Part shown: positions 52,767 to 61,544 of the stretch, piece after piece
Position numbering within the stretch: the stretch's first letter is position 1
Layout: the number at the start of each line of letters is the position of its first letter
NCBI RefSeq assembly: GCF_022213955.1
Contig: NZ_JAKNTW010000023.1
Coordinates: 1-64,000 of the forward strand
DNA from: Dolomitihabitans soli
Lineage (GTDB): Bacteria > Actinomycetota > Actinomycetes > Streptosporangiales > Streptosporangiaceae
Direction of reading: 5' to 3'
DNA: 64,000 nt
Translations under genes and position numbers: made by a program
Notes under the pieces: generated by a model
Databases searched by the model: none
Told to the model about the DNA's origin: nothing
The model's input: only the letters and a program-made list of their open reading frames with translations

Positions 52767-53594
52767 TCAGGCCGGTCTTCTGAGCCGGGCGTAGGTCGCG
52801 GGTGGCATGCCGACCGCGGCGGTGAAGTCGCGGGTCAGGTGGGCCTGGTCGGTGTAGCCGAGCTCGGCGGCCAGCGTGGCGAGGTCGAGGCCGTGGTGGA
52901 TCCGCTCCGCGGCCTCGTGCAGCCGGAAGCGGCGGATCACCCACTTGGGGCCGATGCCGACATAGTCCCTGAACAGCCGCTGGAGCGAGCGCACCGACAG
53001 CCCCGCTCGGGCGGCCAGCTCGTCGACCCTGGTCACGGACACGTCGCCCTCCGCCAGCGCCACCAGCGCCGCGACCTCTTCCGCCAGCGGATCCCGATCC
53101 GGCGCCAAACCCAGCAGGAACGTTTCGGTGAGCGCGATGGCGGCCCGGGCGTCGGGCTCGGCCAGGACTCGCTCGACCAGGGTGGCGCCCGCTGTGCCGT
53201 ACATCTCGCCGATCTCGACGAAGCGATCGGTCAGCTGGGACACCGGGCCGCCGAGGAAGGGCCGGAAGCCGCCGGGGCGGAAGCGGGTGCCGAGCACGCG
53301 GCCGCTGCCCCGCATCGTGTAGGAGAACCCGCCCTTGATCACTCCCGCGATCTGGTGGAAGTCCTGGGTGATCGTCATGTTCACGCTGGGGTGGGAGACG
53401 ATGCGCTGTTCGTACGGCTCGGCGAGATCGGTCCACGTGACGACCCAGAAGTGCTCCACATACGCCGAAATTTCGGATGATGGTGTCTGGCGGGTGTAAT
53501 CGAAGGCGTTGAGCCCCGCGTACGGGTCGACCCAGCCGCGCTGTCGTGTTTTTACAAGCCGCGTTTCGGGTGGTCGGGGCACGATTGCTGCCAT
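52767..53594 (-). CDS. AraC family transcriptional regulator
   Basis: A 275-residue regulator. The N-terminal ligand domain (about 20-150, ISAYVEHFWVVTWTDLAEPY) has the DUF6597-like pattern, and the C-terminal double HTH is VDELAARAGLSVRSLQRLFRDYVGIGPKWVI with LATLAAELGYTDQAHLTRDF. The ATG at 53594 shares the sequence CCATGG with the start of the divergent gene. ATG 53603 would lengthen it by three residues. No later good start exists before the conserved region. It probably controls the head-to-head neighbour. Confidence 0.88.
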   Translation of the reverse strand: MAAIVPRPPETRLVKTRQRGWVDPYAGLNAFDYTRQTPSSEISAYVEHFWVVTWTDLAEPYEQRIVSHPSVNMTITQDFHQIAGVIKGGFSYTMRGSGRVLGTRFRPGGFRPFLGGPVSQLTDRFVEIGEMYGTAGATLVERVLAEPDARAAIALTETFLLGLAPDRDPLAEEVAALVALAEGDVSVTRVDELAARAGLSVRSLQRLFRDYVGIGPKWVIRRFRLHEAAERIHHGLDLATLAAELGYTDQAHLTRDFTAAVGMPPATYARLRRPA

Positions 53595-54135
53595 GGAAGA
53601 CATGATGCCCCTGATGACGCGCTCCACCGAACGGACCGCGGGGTTGGTGCGAGCGATCCGGCAGGAACAACTCCGATCCTTGACGCCATGCGCGAAGTTC
53701 GACGTCCAGGGCCTGATCAACCACCTCGAGTGGGTGGCGGAGATGTTCGAGTCACTGGCTCGCAAGGGGCCGAACGTCGAGCAGGGACCTTACGCGGGCG
53801 ACTTTCCCGAGCGGGCGGAGCGCACGCTGGCCGCCTGGTCGCGGCCGGAGGCATGGGAGGGGGCCAGCCCTGCCATGGGCCTGCCGATGACCGCGCTGGC
53901 CCACATGTATCTCGTCGACATGGTCGTACACGGCTGGGACCTGGCCAGGGCCACCGGTCAGGAGTACGAGCCGGACCCCGAGGCCGTCTCACGGTCGCTG
54001 GACTTCACCGGCCAGATGGTGGAGATGGGCAGACAGCGTGGCGTCTTCGGGCCGCCGGTGGCGGTGCCGGACGACGCTCCGCAGTTCGACCGCCTGCTCG
54101 GCGTCATCGGCCGGGATCCGTCCTGGACACCGTGA
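53593..54135 (+). CDS. DinB/mycothiol-dependent enzyme-like protein (TIGR03086 type)
   Basis: A 180-residue four-helix protein of the DinB/MDMPI superfamily. LINHLEWVAEMFESLA near the N-terminus, YLVDMVVHGWDLARATGQ with the metal-site histidine, and the C-terminal FGPPVAVPDDAPQFDRLLGVIGRDP match TIGR03086 proteins, thought to bind metal and possibly mycothiol. ATG 53593 overlaps the start codon of the divergent regulator; ATG 53602 or 53605 are alternatives. Function unknown. Confidence 0.85.
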   Translation: MEDMMPLMTRSTERTAGLVRAIRQEQLRSLTPCAKFDVQGLINHLEWVAEMFESLARKGPNVEQGPYAGDFPERAERTLAAWSRPEAWEGASPAMGLPMTALAHMYLVDMVVHGWDLARATGQEYEPDPEAVSRSLDFTGQMVEMGRQRGVFGPPVAVPDDAPQFDRLLGVIGRDPSWTP

Positions 54136-54270
54136 TCCACTCCAGCGCCTCCTCAGTGAGGTGCGGATCCGGTGCGCCCGGCTGCCGTGCTTGGCGGGGC
54201 CGGCCGTCGCGAGCGCCGAGACGCCCACGGCGGCCGCCACCCGTTCAGATATGAGGCTGCTTCCTGGGCG

Positions 54271-54945
54271 TCAGTCGTCGAGCTTCTCGGTGAGGCTGGG
54301 TCCTTCGTCCGCGCCGCCCTCGGTGCTGTCGTTGCTCTTCCCGCCCTTGCCTTCGGTGCCCTTGCCGGGCGGCGGGAGCTGCATCGGGACGGCCTCGCAG
54401 GGGGCGACCGGTCCCTTGACCATCTCGATCGAGGACGCGACGGGCGGCTCGCCGGGGGCGTCCTGGTCGACGGAGAAGGCGAGGACCAGGGTCTGGTCGG
54501 CCGCGATCTGCCCCTCCTCGATCCGGAACGAGATCCCCTGCTCATTCGTGCTGACGTTGATCGTCAGCTTTCCCTCGGGGGCCGAGTGCTCGCCCCGGGG
54601 CGACTTGCAGGTCTGGTCCTTGGGCAGGTAGTCGACCACCGCCGTGATCCCCGCCTTGGCAAGCTCCGCCTTCAGCCCGGCGGAGTCGCGGAACTCGTTG
54701 ACCTGCACCTCGACCGATCCGTCCGGGCTCTTCTCCACCGCGAAGGCCGGGGTGGCGGCTCCGCCGTACAGGGTGAGCGCCACCGTGGTGGCCGCCGCCA
54801 CGCCGGTGACCGCCGCGGCCAGCCCCATGATGCGGCGACGCGAGCCGCGCCGATTCGGTGCCGTGATGACCATGTGTTCCTCCGCCGTCCTGGTAGTGAT
54901 CTCTTGTTTGAGTGCACTGAGAAGGCGCTCTTCGAAGTTGCTCAT
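54271..54945 (-). CDS. Membrane protein coupled to an ECF sigma factor (possible anti-sigma role)
   Basis: A 224-residue protein with a cytoplasmic N-terminus of about 40 residues, one helix (IMGLAAAVTGVAAATTVALTLYG) and an extracytoplasmic domain (about 65-185) followed by a disordered Gly/Lys/Glu tail. It resembles CU044_5270-type proteins found after sigma factors in actinobacteria. It lacks the HxxxCxxC zinc motif of ZAS anti-sigmas. The ATG overlaps the sigma stop (ATGA). A role in tuning the sigma factor is inferred from coupling only. Confidence 0.7.
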   Translation of the reverse strand: MSNFEERLLSALKQEITTRTAEEHMVITAPNRRGSRRRIMGLAAAVTGVAAATTVALTLYGGAATPAFAVEKSPDGSVEVQVNEFRDSAGLKAELAKAGITAVVDYLPKDQTCKSPRGEHSAPEGKLTINVSTNEQGISFRIEEGQIAADQTLVLAFSVDQDAPGEPPVASSIEMVKGPVAPCEAVPMQLPPPGKGTEGKGGKSNDSTEGGADEGPSLTEKLDD

Positions 54946-55487
54946 GCCTGTCCCTCCACGTACACGGTCGGCGGCGAAACGACGTTCTCAAGGGCACGTC
55001 TGGCCCGATGCAGCCGGACCCGCGCGGTCACCTGCCTGACGCCCAGCGCCGCGGCGGCCTCGGTGACGGTGAGCTGATCGATCGCCACCAGCTCCAGTAC
55101 GGCCCGCTCACCCTCGGGCAGGCCGGCCATCGCCTCCAGGGCACGCCGCATCTGGCGTTCGGCGTCGATCCGCTCATCCATCCGGCCGAGATCGTCATCG
55201 TCCATCAGCCGCCTGCCCGCGACGCGGCCGGCTGCCTGCGCCTCACGAGTCGTACGGCGATGCTGGGCCGCGACGACGTTGCGCGCCACGCCGTACAGCC
55301 ACGCGATCTCGCTGCCCCGGCCGGGGCGGTAGGTGTGCGCCGAGTCCAGGGCCGCCAGAAAGATGTCGGCGGTCAGGTCGGCCGCCAGGTGAGGATCGCT
55401 CACCCGGCGTACGACGAACCGCATGACCGCGTCGACATGGCGGCGATAGAAGGCCTCAAAGGCCACGGGGTCTTCGTTGAGGCGCAC
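54942..55487 (-). CDS. RNA polymerase ECF sigma factor
   Basis: A 181-residue sigma factor. Region 2 is FEAFYRRHVDAVMRFVVRRVSDPHLAADLTADIFLAAL; the region 4 HTH is LPEGERAVLELVAIDQLTVTEAAAALGVRQVTARVRLHRAR. It lies first in a two-gene operon with the membrane protein downstream. The divergent neighbour is the cold-shock gene, with a shared regulatory region of almost 400 bases. Confidence 0.92.
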   Translation of the reverse strand: MRLNEDPVAFEAFYRRHVDAVMRFVVRRVSDPHLAADLTADIFLAALDSAHTYRPGRGSEIAWLYGVARNVVAAQHRRTTREAQAAGRVAGRRLMDDDDLGRMDERIDAERQMRRALEAMAGLPEGERAVLELVAIDQLTVTEAAAALGVRQVTARVRLHRARRALENVVSPPTVYVEGQA

Positions 55488-55880
55488 TGGCCTCGCTCCC
55501 TTCGTCGTTCGCCCTTACACCTCTACTTGGACGGACTGGTGCGAAGCGTTTCAAAAGGTGGGAATCGCGGGACAGGTGCCTCCAGGGCGTGATGATGCCG
55601 AGACTGATCCTCAAGGAGTGCCCGGAACCGGTATCGTGGCTCGCCGTACGGCGGCGCACCGGTGATCTGTTTGCCTGGTGCGGCGTGTTTGACCTGCGGG
55701 TTGTAGGTTGCTACTGTTACTTGTTGCAGTCTTAGTTTCCTGGAACGTCGTGGCTCTTCGGAGCGCCCGTGGGAAGTTTCTTGACAGCGGGCTTCTTCTT
55801 CTCTTGATCTGATGAGGCCCGCATGCAGCCGCGAGTCGCCGACCTGGCGGCTCCGCGAGGCTCCCTTGAAGGAGAAGCAG
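55488..55880 (+). promoter_or_regulatory. Cold-shock gene promoter and long 5' leader
   Basis: This 393-base gap has no gene. TTGACC (55689-55694), a 17-base spacer and TACTGT (55712-55717) form a good housekeeping promoter. Start of transcription near 55724 would give a leader of about 155 bases before the csp start, as in cspA-type mRNAs whose leaders fold in a temperature-dependent way. The leader contains T-rich GGGCTTCTTCTTCTCTTG and several short inverted repeats. Confidence 0.6.
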
Positions 55881-56084
55881 TTGTCTGAAGGCGTCGTTAA
55901 GTGGTTCAACGCCGAAAAGGGTTTCGGGTTCATTGCGCCCGACGACGGTAGCCCGGACGTCTTCGTCCACTACTCGGCAATCGCGACCAGTGGATACCGC
56001 AGCCTCGAGGAGAACCAGCGTGTCTCCTTCGAGACCACTCGTGGTCCCAAGGGTCCGCAGGCCGAGCAGGTCGTGGCGCTCTAA
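55881..56084 (+). CDS. csp: Cold shock protein (CspA family)
   Basis: A 67-residue single-domain RNA chaperone. RNP1 KGFGFI and RNP2 VFVHY are intact ([24 protein letters not shown]). The start is TTG 55881, preceded by AAGGAG at 55869-55874 with six bases between; this puts SEGVVKWF directly after the initiator as in all family members. An ATG at 55822 in frame would add an unrelated stretch. A hairpin terminator follows. Confidence 0.95.
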   Translation: MSEGVVKWFNAEKGFGFIAPDDGSPDVFVHYSAIATSGYRSLEENQRVSFETTRGPKGPQAEQVVAL

Positions 56085-56096
56085 GGGGTTCCCAGG

Positions 56097-56127
56097 AAAC
56101 CCGCATCGCATGGCGGTGCGGGTTTTC
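56097..56127 (+). terminator. Terminator after csp
   Basis: AAACCCGCA (56097-56105) pairs perfectly with TGCGGGTTT (56117-56125), loop 11 bases, followed by T. Twelve bases after the csp stop. Confidence 0.85.
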
Positions 56128-56229
56128 CGCTTTCCGGGGCGAAGCGGTCAGGTCGGACGGCGGCCAAGGGCTCCCGCAGCGCATGAGCGCGTCGCTCGTC
56201 GACTCCGACCGGCAGACCCGGCCAAGCGG

Positions 56230-56586
56230 TCAGGACACGGCGGTCAAGGACTCCTGGGCCGCTCGCAGGGTGTCGTACGTCTCGAAGTGCCGGTCGAGGT
56301 TGGTGATCGTCAGCAGGTGCGTGATCATGCCGGCGGAGACGGCGAGGACGAGGCGTCCACGGGCGTCCCGGACCCGGTTCAGGGTGTGCACGAGCAGGCC
56401 CAGGCCGACGGAGTCGCAGAAGGGCACCTTGGTCAGGTCGATGACCAGGCAGGGCGGCTGCGGCGTGCTGAGCGCCCGGTCGAGGTGCGCCCGTAGGCGC
56501 GGAGTCGCCGCGAGATCCAGATCTCCCGCGGGCTGGACCACGACACACGGTCCGTCACGCCAAACCAGGACTTCCAAGATGACCAC
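56230..56586 (-). CDS. STAS domain anti-sigma factor antagonist
   Basis: A 118-residue STAS protein. CVVVQPAGDLDLAATPRLRAHL is strand/helix 1, and CLVIDLTKVPFCDSVGLGLLVH carries the phosphorylatable serine position (DSVGLG, DSSGLG in SpoIIAA). It would bind and release a serine-kinase anti-sigma factor; that kinase is not in the window. GTG 56586 gives a normal family length. ATG codons nearby are out of frame. It follows the LCP gene by 50 bases, so co-transcription is possible. Confidence 0.85.
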   Translation of the reverse strand: MVILEVLVWRDGPCVVVQPAGDLDLAATPRLRAHLDRALSTPQPPCLVIDLTKVPFCDSVGLGLLVHTLNRVRDARGRLVLAVSAGMITHLLTITNLDRHFETYDTLRAAQESLTAVS

Positions 56587-56636
56587 CCCATTGAAGGCGC
56601 AGTACCCCCCCAAGTGGTCATCATTCGCCCAAGTGA

Positions 56637-58112
56637 TTATTTCTTGCAGATGTTCTGCGTCGCGGTCTTCGTCGTCGGCGTCGCGGTGGGATCGGGCTTC
56701 GGCGCCGCCTCCTTCACCGTGACCTTCTTGGCTCCGGGATACTTCTTGCCGACGATCACCTCGATCCGGTCGCCGAGGTCGTCCACCTGGCGCAGATCGG
56801 CGCCGGGCAGCGCGGCGGCCACCGTACGGGCGGAATCCTCGCGGCCCGCGCCGTATCTGACCACGGTCTCCTTGTAGTCGGTGCGCGCGGTGTTGCCGGG
56901 CGTGCCGGGCACCCGGAAACCGGCCTTGATCAGGTCGGCCTTCGTGGCGGCTCCCCGGCCCGTGATGCCGGTGCCGTTGAGCACCTGGACGGCGATGCGC
57001 TCCGGCGGCACGGTGAGCGCGGGGGCCGTGGCCTTGGGGGTGGCCTTGGGAGTGGCCGACGGCTTGGGGGTGAGCTCCTCGTCGGCGGCGATCCGCCGGA
57101 ACAGGTCTCTGGCCCCCTCCTTGTCCCACAGCACGGCCGACTCCCCGGTGGGCGAGGTGTAGTCGGGGTCGGACAGCGGCACGGTGGCGAAGGACACGTC
57201 GTCGGTCGAGACGTCCTTGAGCTGGCCGGCGAGGCCGAGCAGGTCCTCGGACAGGGCGCTGTCGACGGTCACGGTCTTGAGCACCGAGTTGACCAGCCCG
57301 GTGAGCCGCACCGGATTGCCCAGCACCCCGCCGCTCAGCGCCCGGTCGAGCAGGGCGGAGATGACCTGCTGCTGCCGGTCGATCCGGTCGAGGTCGGAGC
57401 GGGCCGTGGCCCTGGTCCTGGCGTAGGAGAGCGCCTTGATGCCGTCGAGCTCGTAGGTGCCCGGCTGCAGGGCGAGCGCGGTCTTCGGGTCGTTGATCGC
57501 GACGGGGGTGCACACCGAGACGCCGCCGATGGTGTCGACCACGTCGATGAAGCCGAGGACGTTGACCTCGACGTAGTGGTTGATGGTCAGGCCCGTCGCG
57601 TTCTGCACCGTGCGCACGGCCAGCTTGGCCCCGCCGAACTGGTAGGCAGAGTTGATCTTGTGTTGGCCGTTGCCGGGGATCGTCGTCCACGTGTCGCGCG
57701 GCAGGCTGACCACGGTGAGCTTGCTGTGGTCCTCCGACAGGTGGACGACCATCATCGTGTCGGTGCGGTTGCCCGTCTCGCGGCCCAGTTTGAGCATGTT
57801 CTGCTGACGGCGGGTGAGGTTGTCGCGCTTGTCCACGCCGACGACCAGGATGTTCATCGCGCCGCGCGCCTCCGAGCCGGCGACTCCCGCGTCGACCTCG
57901 CTGATCGCGCCCGCCGCCAGGTTGGGCGCCGCCCACGACGCGCCCGCGCCGGCCAGCACCACGCCCGACAGCGCGCCCGCGAGCAGAAGCTTACGGCGCC
58001 GCTTGCGGGCGCCCTTGGAGGCGCGGCTCTGGCGCCGTGGACCCACCTGGACCCCGCCGTAGGCGTCGCCGCCCACGAGCACCCCCGAGTCCTCCTCTTC
58101 CGGGTCGCTCAT
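56637..58112 (-). CDS. LytR-CpsA-Psr (LCP) family glycopolymer ligase with LytR_C domain
   Basis: A 491-residue enzyme that attaches polymers such as teichoic acid or arabinogalactan to peptidoglycan. Cytoplasmic N-terminus (about 45 residues, basic end), one helix (LLLAGALSGVVLAGAGASW), then the LCP domain: MNILVVGVDKRDN, RTDTMMVVHLSED, VSLPRDTWTTIPG, KINSAYQFGG with the usual Arg/Asp catalytic residues. A Pro/Thr linker leads to a LytR_C domain (IAVQVLNGTGITGRGAATK), and a single cysteine lies at the end (QNICKK). ATG 58112 is preceded by a G-rich ribosome site. Confidence 0.93.
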   Translation of the reverse strand: MSDPEEEDSGVLVGGDAYGGVQVGPRRQSRASKGARKRRRKLLLAGALSGVVLAGAGASWAAPNLAAGAISEVDAGVAGSEARGAMNILVVGVDKRDNLTRRQQNMLKLGRETGNRTDTMMVVHLSEDHSKLTVVSLPRDTWTTIPGNGQHKINSAYQFGGAKLAVRTVQNATGLTINHYVEVNVLGFIDVVDTIGGVSVCTPVAINDPKTALALQPGTYELDGIKALSYARTRATARSDLDRIDRQQQVISALLDRALSGGVLGNPVRLTGLVNSVLKTVTVDSALSEDLLGLAGQLKDVSTDDVSFATVPLSDPDYTSPTGESAVLWDKEGARDLFRRIAADEELTPKPSATPKATPKATAPALTVPPERIAVQVLNGTGITGRGAATKADLIKAGFRVPGTPGNTARTDYKETVVRYGAGREDSARTVAAALPGADLRQVDDLGDRIEVIVGKKYPGAKKVTVKEAAPKPDPTATPTTKTATQNICKK

Positions 58113-58172
58113 GCGCCGTCCCCCCACGAGGTTTCCATCACCACCCGCTCGTACAGTAGCGTGACCTCAGCC

Positions 58173-59192
58173 ATGAAGCAGTCCCCTTACTCCCGCGCGG
58201 CGAACGCGTCTTCCGAGACCCGTGTCTGGCCGCCGATCTCCGTCGTCATGCCCGTCCTCAACGAGGAGCGACATCTTCGTGAGGCGGTACGCCAGGTGCT
58301 CGCACAGGCGTACGAGGGCCCGATCGAGGTCGTCCTCGCCGTGGGCCCGTCCCACGACCGCACCCAGGAGGTCGCGGACACACTCGCGGCCGAGGACCCG
58401 AGGGTGGTCGTCGTGGCCAACCCCACGGGCCGCACGCCCAACGCGCTGAACGCCGCGATCGGCGCCTCCCGAAACGACATCGTCGCCAGGGTCGACGGGC
58501 ACGCCATGCTCCCCGCCGACTATCTGAAGGTGGCGGTGGAGACCCTGGAGGAGACCGGCGCCGACAACGTCGGCGGCGTCATGGCGGCCGAGGGGGTGAC
58601 CTCCTTCGAGCAGGCCGTGGCGCGGGCGATGACCTCCAAACTCGGCGTGGGCGGCGCCCGCTTCCACACGGGCGGCAGCCAGGGCCCGGCCGACACCGTC
58701 TACCTGGGGGTCTTCAAACGCTCGGCGCTGGTCCGCGTCGGCGGCTACGACGAGCACTTCCAGCGGGCCCAGGACTGGGAGATGAACCACCGCATCCGCG
58801 AGACCGGCGGCCTGGTGTGGTTCCAGCCGCGGATGCGGGTGACCTACCGGCCGAGGCCCAGCGTCAAGGCCCTCGCCAAGCAGTACTTCCACTACGGCCG
58901 CTGGCGCAGGGTCGTGGCCCGCACCCACCAGGGCACGATCAACCTGCGTTACCTCGCGCCGCCGGCCGCGGTGCTCGCCATCCTGGCCGGGCTGCTGGCC
59001 TCGCCGTTCTTCTGGCCCGCGCTGCTCGTCCCCGGGGCGTACGCCGCGGCGGTGCTGCTGGGTACGGCGCTCACCGGGCGCGGCCTGCCCGCCGCCGCGC
59101 TGGTCCGGCTGCCGCTCGTCTACGCCACCATGCACCTCGCCTGGGGCTGGGGCTTCATCACCAGCCCGCCGAGCCTCAGCAGACCTCGTTAG
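58173..59192 (+). CDS. Family 2 glycosyltransferase with C-terminal membrane helices
   Basis: A 339-residue GT-A enzyme. ISVVMPVLNEERHLREAV opens the fold, IVARVDGHAML holds the DxD-equivalent metal site, and RAQDWEMNHRIRETGG is the ED-like acceptor motif; two C-terminal helices follow (YLAPPAAVLAILAGLLASPFFW). It resembles ExoA/ExoU-type polysaccharide transferases. It is divergent from the LCP gene with 60 bases between starts and convergent (17-base overlap) with the cytidylyltransferase gene. Confidence 0.9.
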   Translation: MKQSPYSRAANASSETRVWPPISVVMPVLNEERHLREAVRQVLAQAYEGPIEVVLAVGPSHDRTQEVADTLAAEDPRVVVVANPTGRTPNALNAAIGASRNDIVARVDGHAMLPADYLKVAVETLEETGADNVGGVMAAEGVTSFEQAVARAMTSKLGVGGARFHTGGSQGPADTVYLGVFKRSALVRVGGYDEHFQRAQDWEMNHRIRETGGLVWFQPRMRVTYRPRPSVKALAKQYFHYGRWRRVVARTHQGTINLRYLAPPAAVLAILAGLLASPFFWPALLVPGAYAAAVLLGTALTGRGLPAAALVRLPLVYATMHLAWGWGFITSPPSLSRPR

Positions 59193-59907
59193 AGGCCCGC
59201 AGGAGCGCCTCGGCGATGTCCATGTCGAGCCGGTGGGTGATCTTCAGGTTGCGCTCGCTGCCGGGGACGATGTGGATGGGCACCTCCGGCAGGTAGCGCA
59301 ACACCACGCCGCAGTCGTCGGTCGCCTGCCGTTCGGCGAACCCGGGATCGGCGAACGCGCGGTCGTACGCCTCCCTGATCACCGGCGACCGGAAGCACTG
59401 GGGGGTCTGCACCCGCCGCAGCGTGGCCCGGTCGACGACCTCGCCGACCACCTCGCCGTACGGCCCGGCGGCGGTCACCACGACGGTGTCGGAGCTGGGG
59501 ATGGCGACCTGCACGGCGGCGTGGCGCTCCAGCGCGGTGACGCAGTCGGTGATGATCCGCCGTTCGAGGAGAGGGCGCGCGGCGTCGTGCAGGAGCACGT
59601 CGCACTCCTGGCGGCCGAGCGCCTCGACCGCGCGCCGGCTCGTCTCCGACCGGCTGGCCCCGCCCTCGAGGATCTGGCCGACCTTGGTGAAGCCGTGCAG
59701 GATCGCCTTCGCCTCGCCGGTGAAACCGGGCGTCATCAGGACGATGATCTCGTCGATCTCCGGCGCCTCCTGGAAGACGGCGACGGAGTGCTCAAGGATC
59801 GTCCGGCCGCCGAGCACCAGGAGTTGCTTGGGCGTGTCCCGGCCGACACGCAGGCCGACGCCGCCGGCGAGGATCGCGGCGACGGTACGCCGTCGGGGTG
59901 CGGACAC
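59176..59907 (-). CDS. IspD/TarI family cytidylyltransferase
   Basis: A 243-residue CTP-dependent nucleotidyltransferase. AAILAGGVGLRVGRDTPKQLLVLGG has the CTP-binding loop and lysine; LLHDAARPLLERRII and RRVQTPQCFRSPVI are diagnostic of the IspD/TarI group. The GTG at 59907 has GGAGGAG upstream and is far better than the ATG at 59958. The gene is not next to ispF. Instead it faces a CDP-alcohol phosphotransferase and a glycerol-1-phosphate dehydrogenase-like gene, so a TarI-like role (CDP-polyol formation) is as likely as the isoprenoid one. Substrate cannot be decided by eye. Confidence 0.85.
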   Translation of the reverse strand: MSAPRRRTVAAILAGGVGLRVGRDTPKQLLVLGGRTILEHSVAVFQEAPEIDEIIVLMTPGFTGEAKAILHGFTKVGQILEGGASRSETSRRAVEALGRQECDVLLHDAARPLLERRIITDCVTALERHAAVQVAIPSSDTVVVTAAGPYGEVVGEVVDRATLRRVQTPQCFRSPVIREAYDRAFADPGFAERQATDDCGVVLRYLPEVPIHIVPGSERNLKITHRLDMDIAEALLRASNEVC

Positions 59908-60025
59908 GGGTGGCTCCTCCACAAGCACTACGCGGTGAACGTGATATCCGGTCAACATATCGCTACGCTGGGTGCGCGCTTCCCGTTCGTGCGGCGATCC
60001 CGTCGACGTGAAGGAGATAAGCCGC

Positions 60026-61522
60026 TTGCCAGCGTCCACGGGCCACCCGGCCCCACAAACGGCGGCCGTGGTGCTCGCCACGACCGCTTCGGCCAGACTG
60101 GCGTGCGCCGACGGCACGGTCCTCGACCGGCTGGCCGAACAACTCGACACCTTACCGTTGCGTGACGTCCACGTGGTGGCCCGCACCGCCGTTCCGGTAG
60201 GCCCCGGCCCGGCCGAGGGGACCAGAGGGCTGGCCGACGATCTGCGCTGCGTCGCCAAGGTGGCCAGGGCCGCCGGCGGGCCGGTCGCGGTGATCCCCGG
60301 TGATCTCGTCGCCCACACCGAGGCGCTCGCCTCGGTGCTCGCCCATCCGGCCAGAGGCACCTCGGCCCTGGTGAGCGACGTGGGCGAACCCGCCGGGCCG
60401 CTGCACCCGCCGGTCAGAGCCGAGGGCGGCATGATCGCCTCGGCGGGCAGCTCCTTCCACGACGTCGCCGAGCCCACCGGCACCTTCCGCGGCGTGCTCC
60501 AGGTGGGCGAGGCCGATCTCGGCACCCTCGCCGACCTCGCGGAGGAGCTCGCCGATCTCGTCCAGACCGGCAGGCTGGGCGCGGCGGCGGGCACGGAGGT
60601 GGCCGACCTGATCCTGGTCGGGCTGGTCCGGGTGGGCGTGCCGGTGCGCGCCATACCGCTCGGGCCGTTACGGGCCGACCGGGTGGCCGGGCAGGCCGCC
60701 GCCGACGCCGCCGTGCGCGGCCTGGCCGAGGTCGACGAGAAGGCGGTCCGGCTCGACTCCTCGGTGAAGCGCGACGACGGCTTCTTCACCACCCACTTCG
60801 TCAGCTCCTGGTCCACCCACCTCGTACGGCTGGCGGCCCGCCTGTCGCTCACGCCCAACTCGGTGACCGGCATCTCCGTCGGGCTGGCCCTGCTGGCGGC
60901 CGTCTGGTTCTCGGCCGGCACCCGGGGGGCGATGCTGCTCGGCGCGGCGCTGGTGCTGCTCTCCTTCGTGCTCGACTGCGTCGACGGGCAGCTCGCCCGC
61001 TACACCCGGGCCTTCTCCCCGCTCGGCGCCTGGCTCGACGGCACCGCCGACCGCGCGAAGGAGTACGTCGTCTACGTGGGGCTCGCGGCCGGATACACCG
61101 CGATCACGCCGGCCTCCGGCGACATCTGGGCGCTCGCCGTCGCCGCCATGGTGCTCCAGTCGCTGCGCCACTCGATCGACTTCTCCTACGGGGCGGCCCG
61201 CTCCGACGCCCACCGGGTGAGCGTCGCCCACGCCCGGCGGCCTCGCTCGCTGACCTCGCCCGCCGACCCGCCGCAGATGGTCCCCGCGCAGCGCCTGAGC
61301 ACCGAGGCGCCCGTACTGCGGCTCTCCAGGCGTCTGGAGGACGACCGGCGCACCCGATGGCTCAAGAAGATCATCGTGTTGCCCATCGGCGAGCGGATGG
61401 CGCTGATCGCGGTCACCGCGGGCCTGTTCGACGCCCGGGTGACCTTCCTCGCCCTGCTCGGCTGGGGCGGTGTGGCGGCCCTCTACACGCTCATCGGGCG
61501 GATCGCGAGGTCGCTGTCTTGA
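60026..61522 (+). CDS. CDP-alcohol phosphotransferase with N-terminal extension
   Basis: A 498-residue membrane enzyme. The C-terminal half has the full catalytic motif of CDP-alcohol phosphotransferases, D-x2-D-G-x2-A-R-x8-G-x3-D-x3-D, at 60976-61056 (DCVDGQLARYTRAFSPLGAW, then LDGTADRAKEY), plus about six helices. The N-terminal 230 residues resemble a degenerate nucleotidyltransferase (TAAVVLATTASARLACADGT, GPVAVIPGDLV) without an intact active loop. TTG 60026 is chosen for AAGGAGA at 60011-60017; GTG 60008 is in frame but lacks a ribosome site. It would transfer a phospho-alcohol from a CDP-linked donor, perhaps that made by the divergent gene. Confidence 0.88.
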   Translation: MPASTGHPAPQTAAVVLATTASARLACADGTVLDRLAEQLDTLPLRDVHVVARTAVPVGPGPAEGTRGLADDLRCVAKVARAAGGPVAVIPGDLVAHTEALASVLAHPARGTSALVSDVGEPAGPLHPPVRAEGGMIASAGSSFHDVAEPTGTFRGVLQVGEADLGTLADLAEELADLVQTGRLGAAAGTEVADLILVGLVRVGVPVRAIPLGPLRADRVAGQAAADAAVRGLAEVDEKAVRLDSSVKRDDGFFTTHFVSSWSTHLVRLAARLSLTPNSVTGISVGLALLAAVWFSAGTRGAMLLGAALVLLSFVLDCVDGQLARYTRAFSPLGAWLDGTADRAKEYVVYVGLAAGYTAITPASGDIWALAVAAMVLQSLRHSIDFSYGAARSDAHRVSVAHARRPRSLTSPADPPQMVPAQRLSTEAPVLRLSRRLEDDRRTRWLKKIIVLPIGERMALIAVTAGLFDARVTFLALLGWGGVAALYTLIGRIARSLS

Positions 61523-61544
61523 CCCCGACAGGGAGAACGTGACG

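Noticed and set aside
54136-54270. Short gap searched for an RNA gene or coding fragment.
   Set aside because: No tRNA-like cloverleaf, no promoter and no supported frame seen.
59176-59958. IspD-like gene simply taken as the MEP-pathway ispD, starting at ATG 59958.
   Set aside because: There is no ispF next to it, the context is CDP-alcohol chemistry, and the GTG at 59907 has the ribosome site; the substrate is left open.
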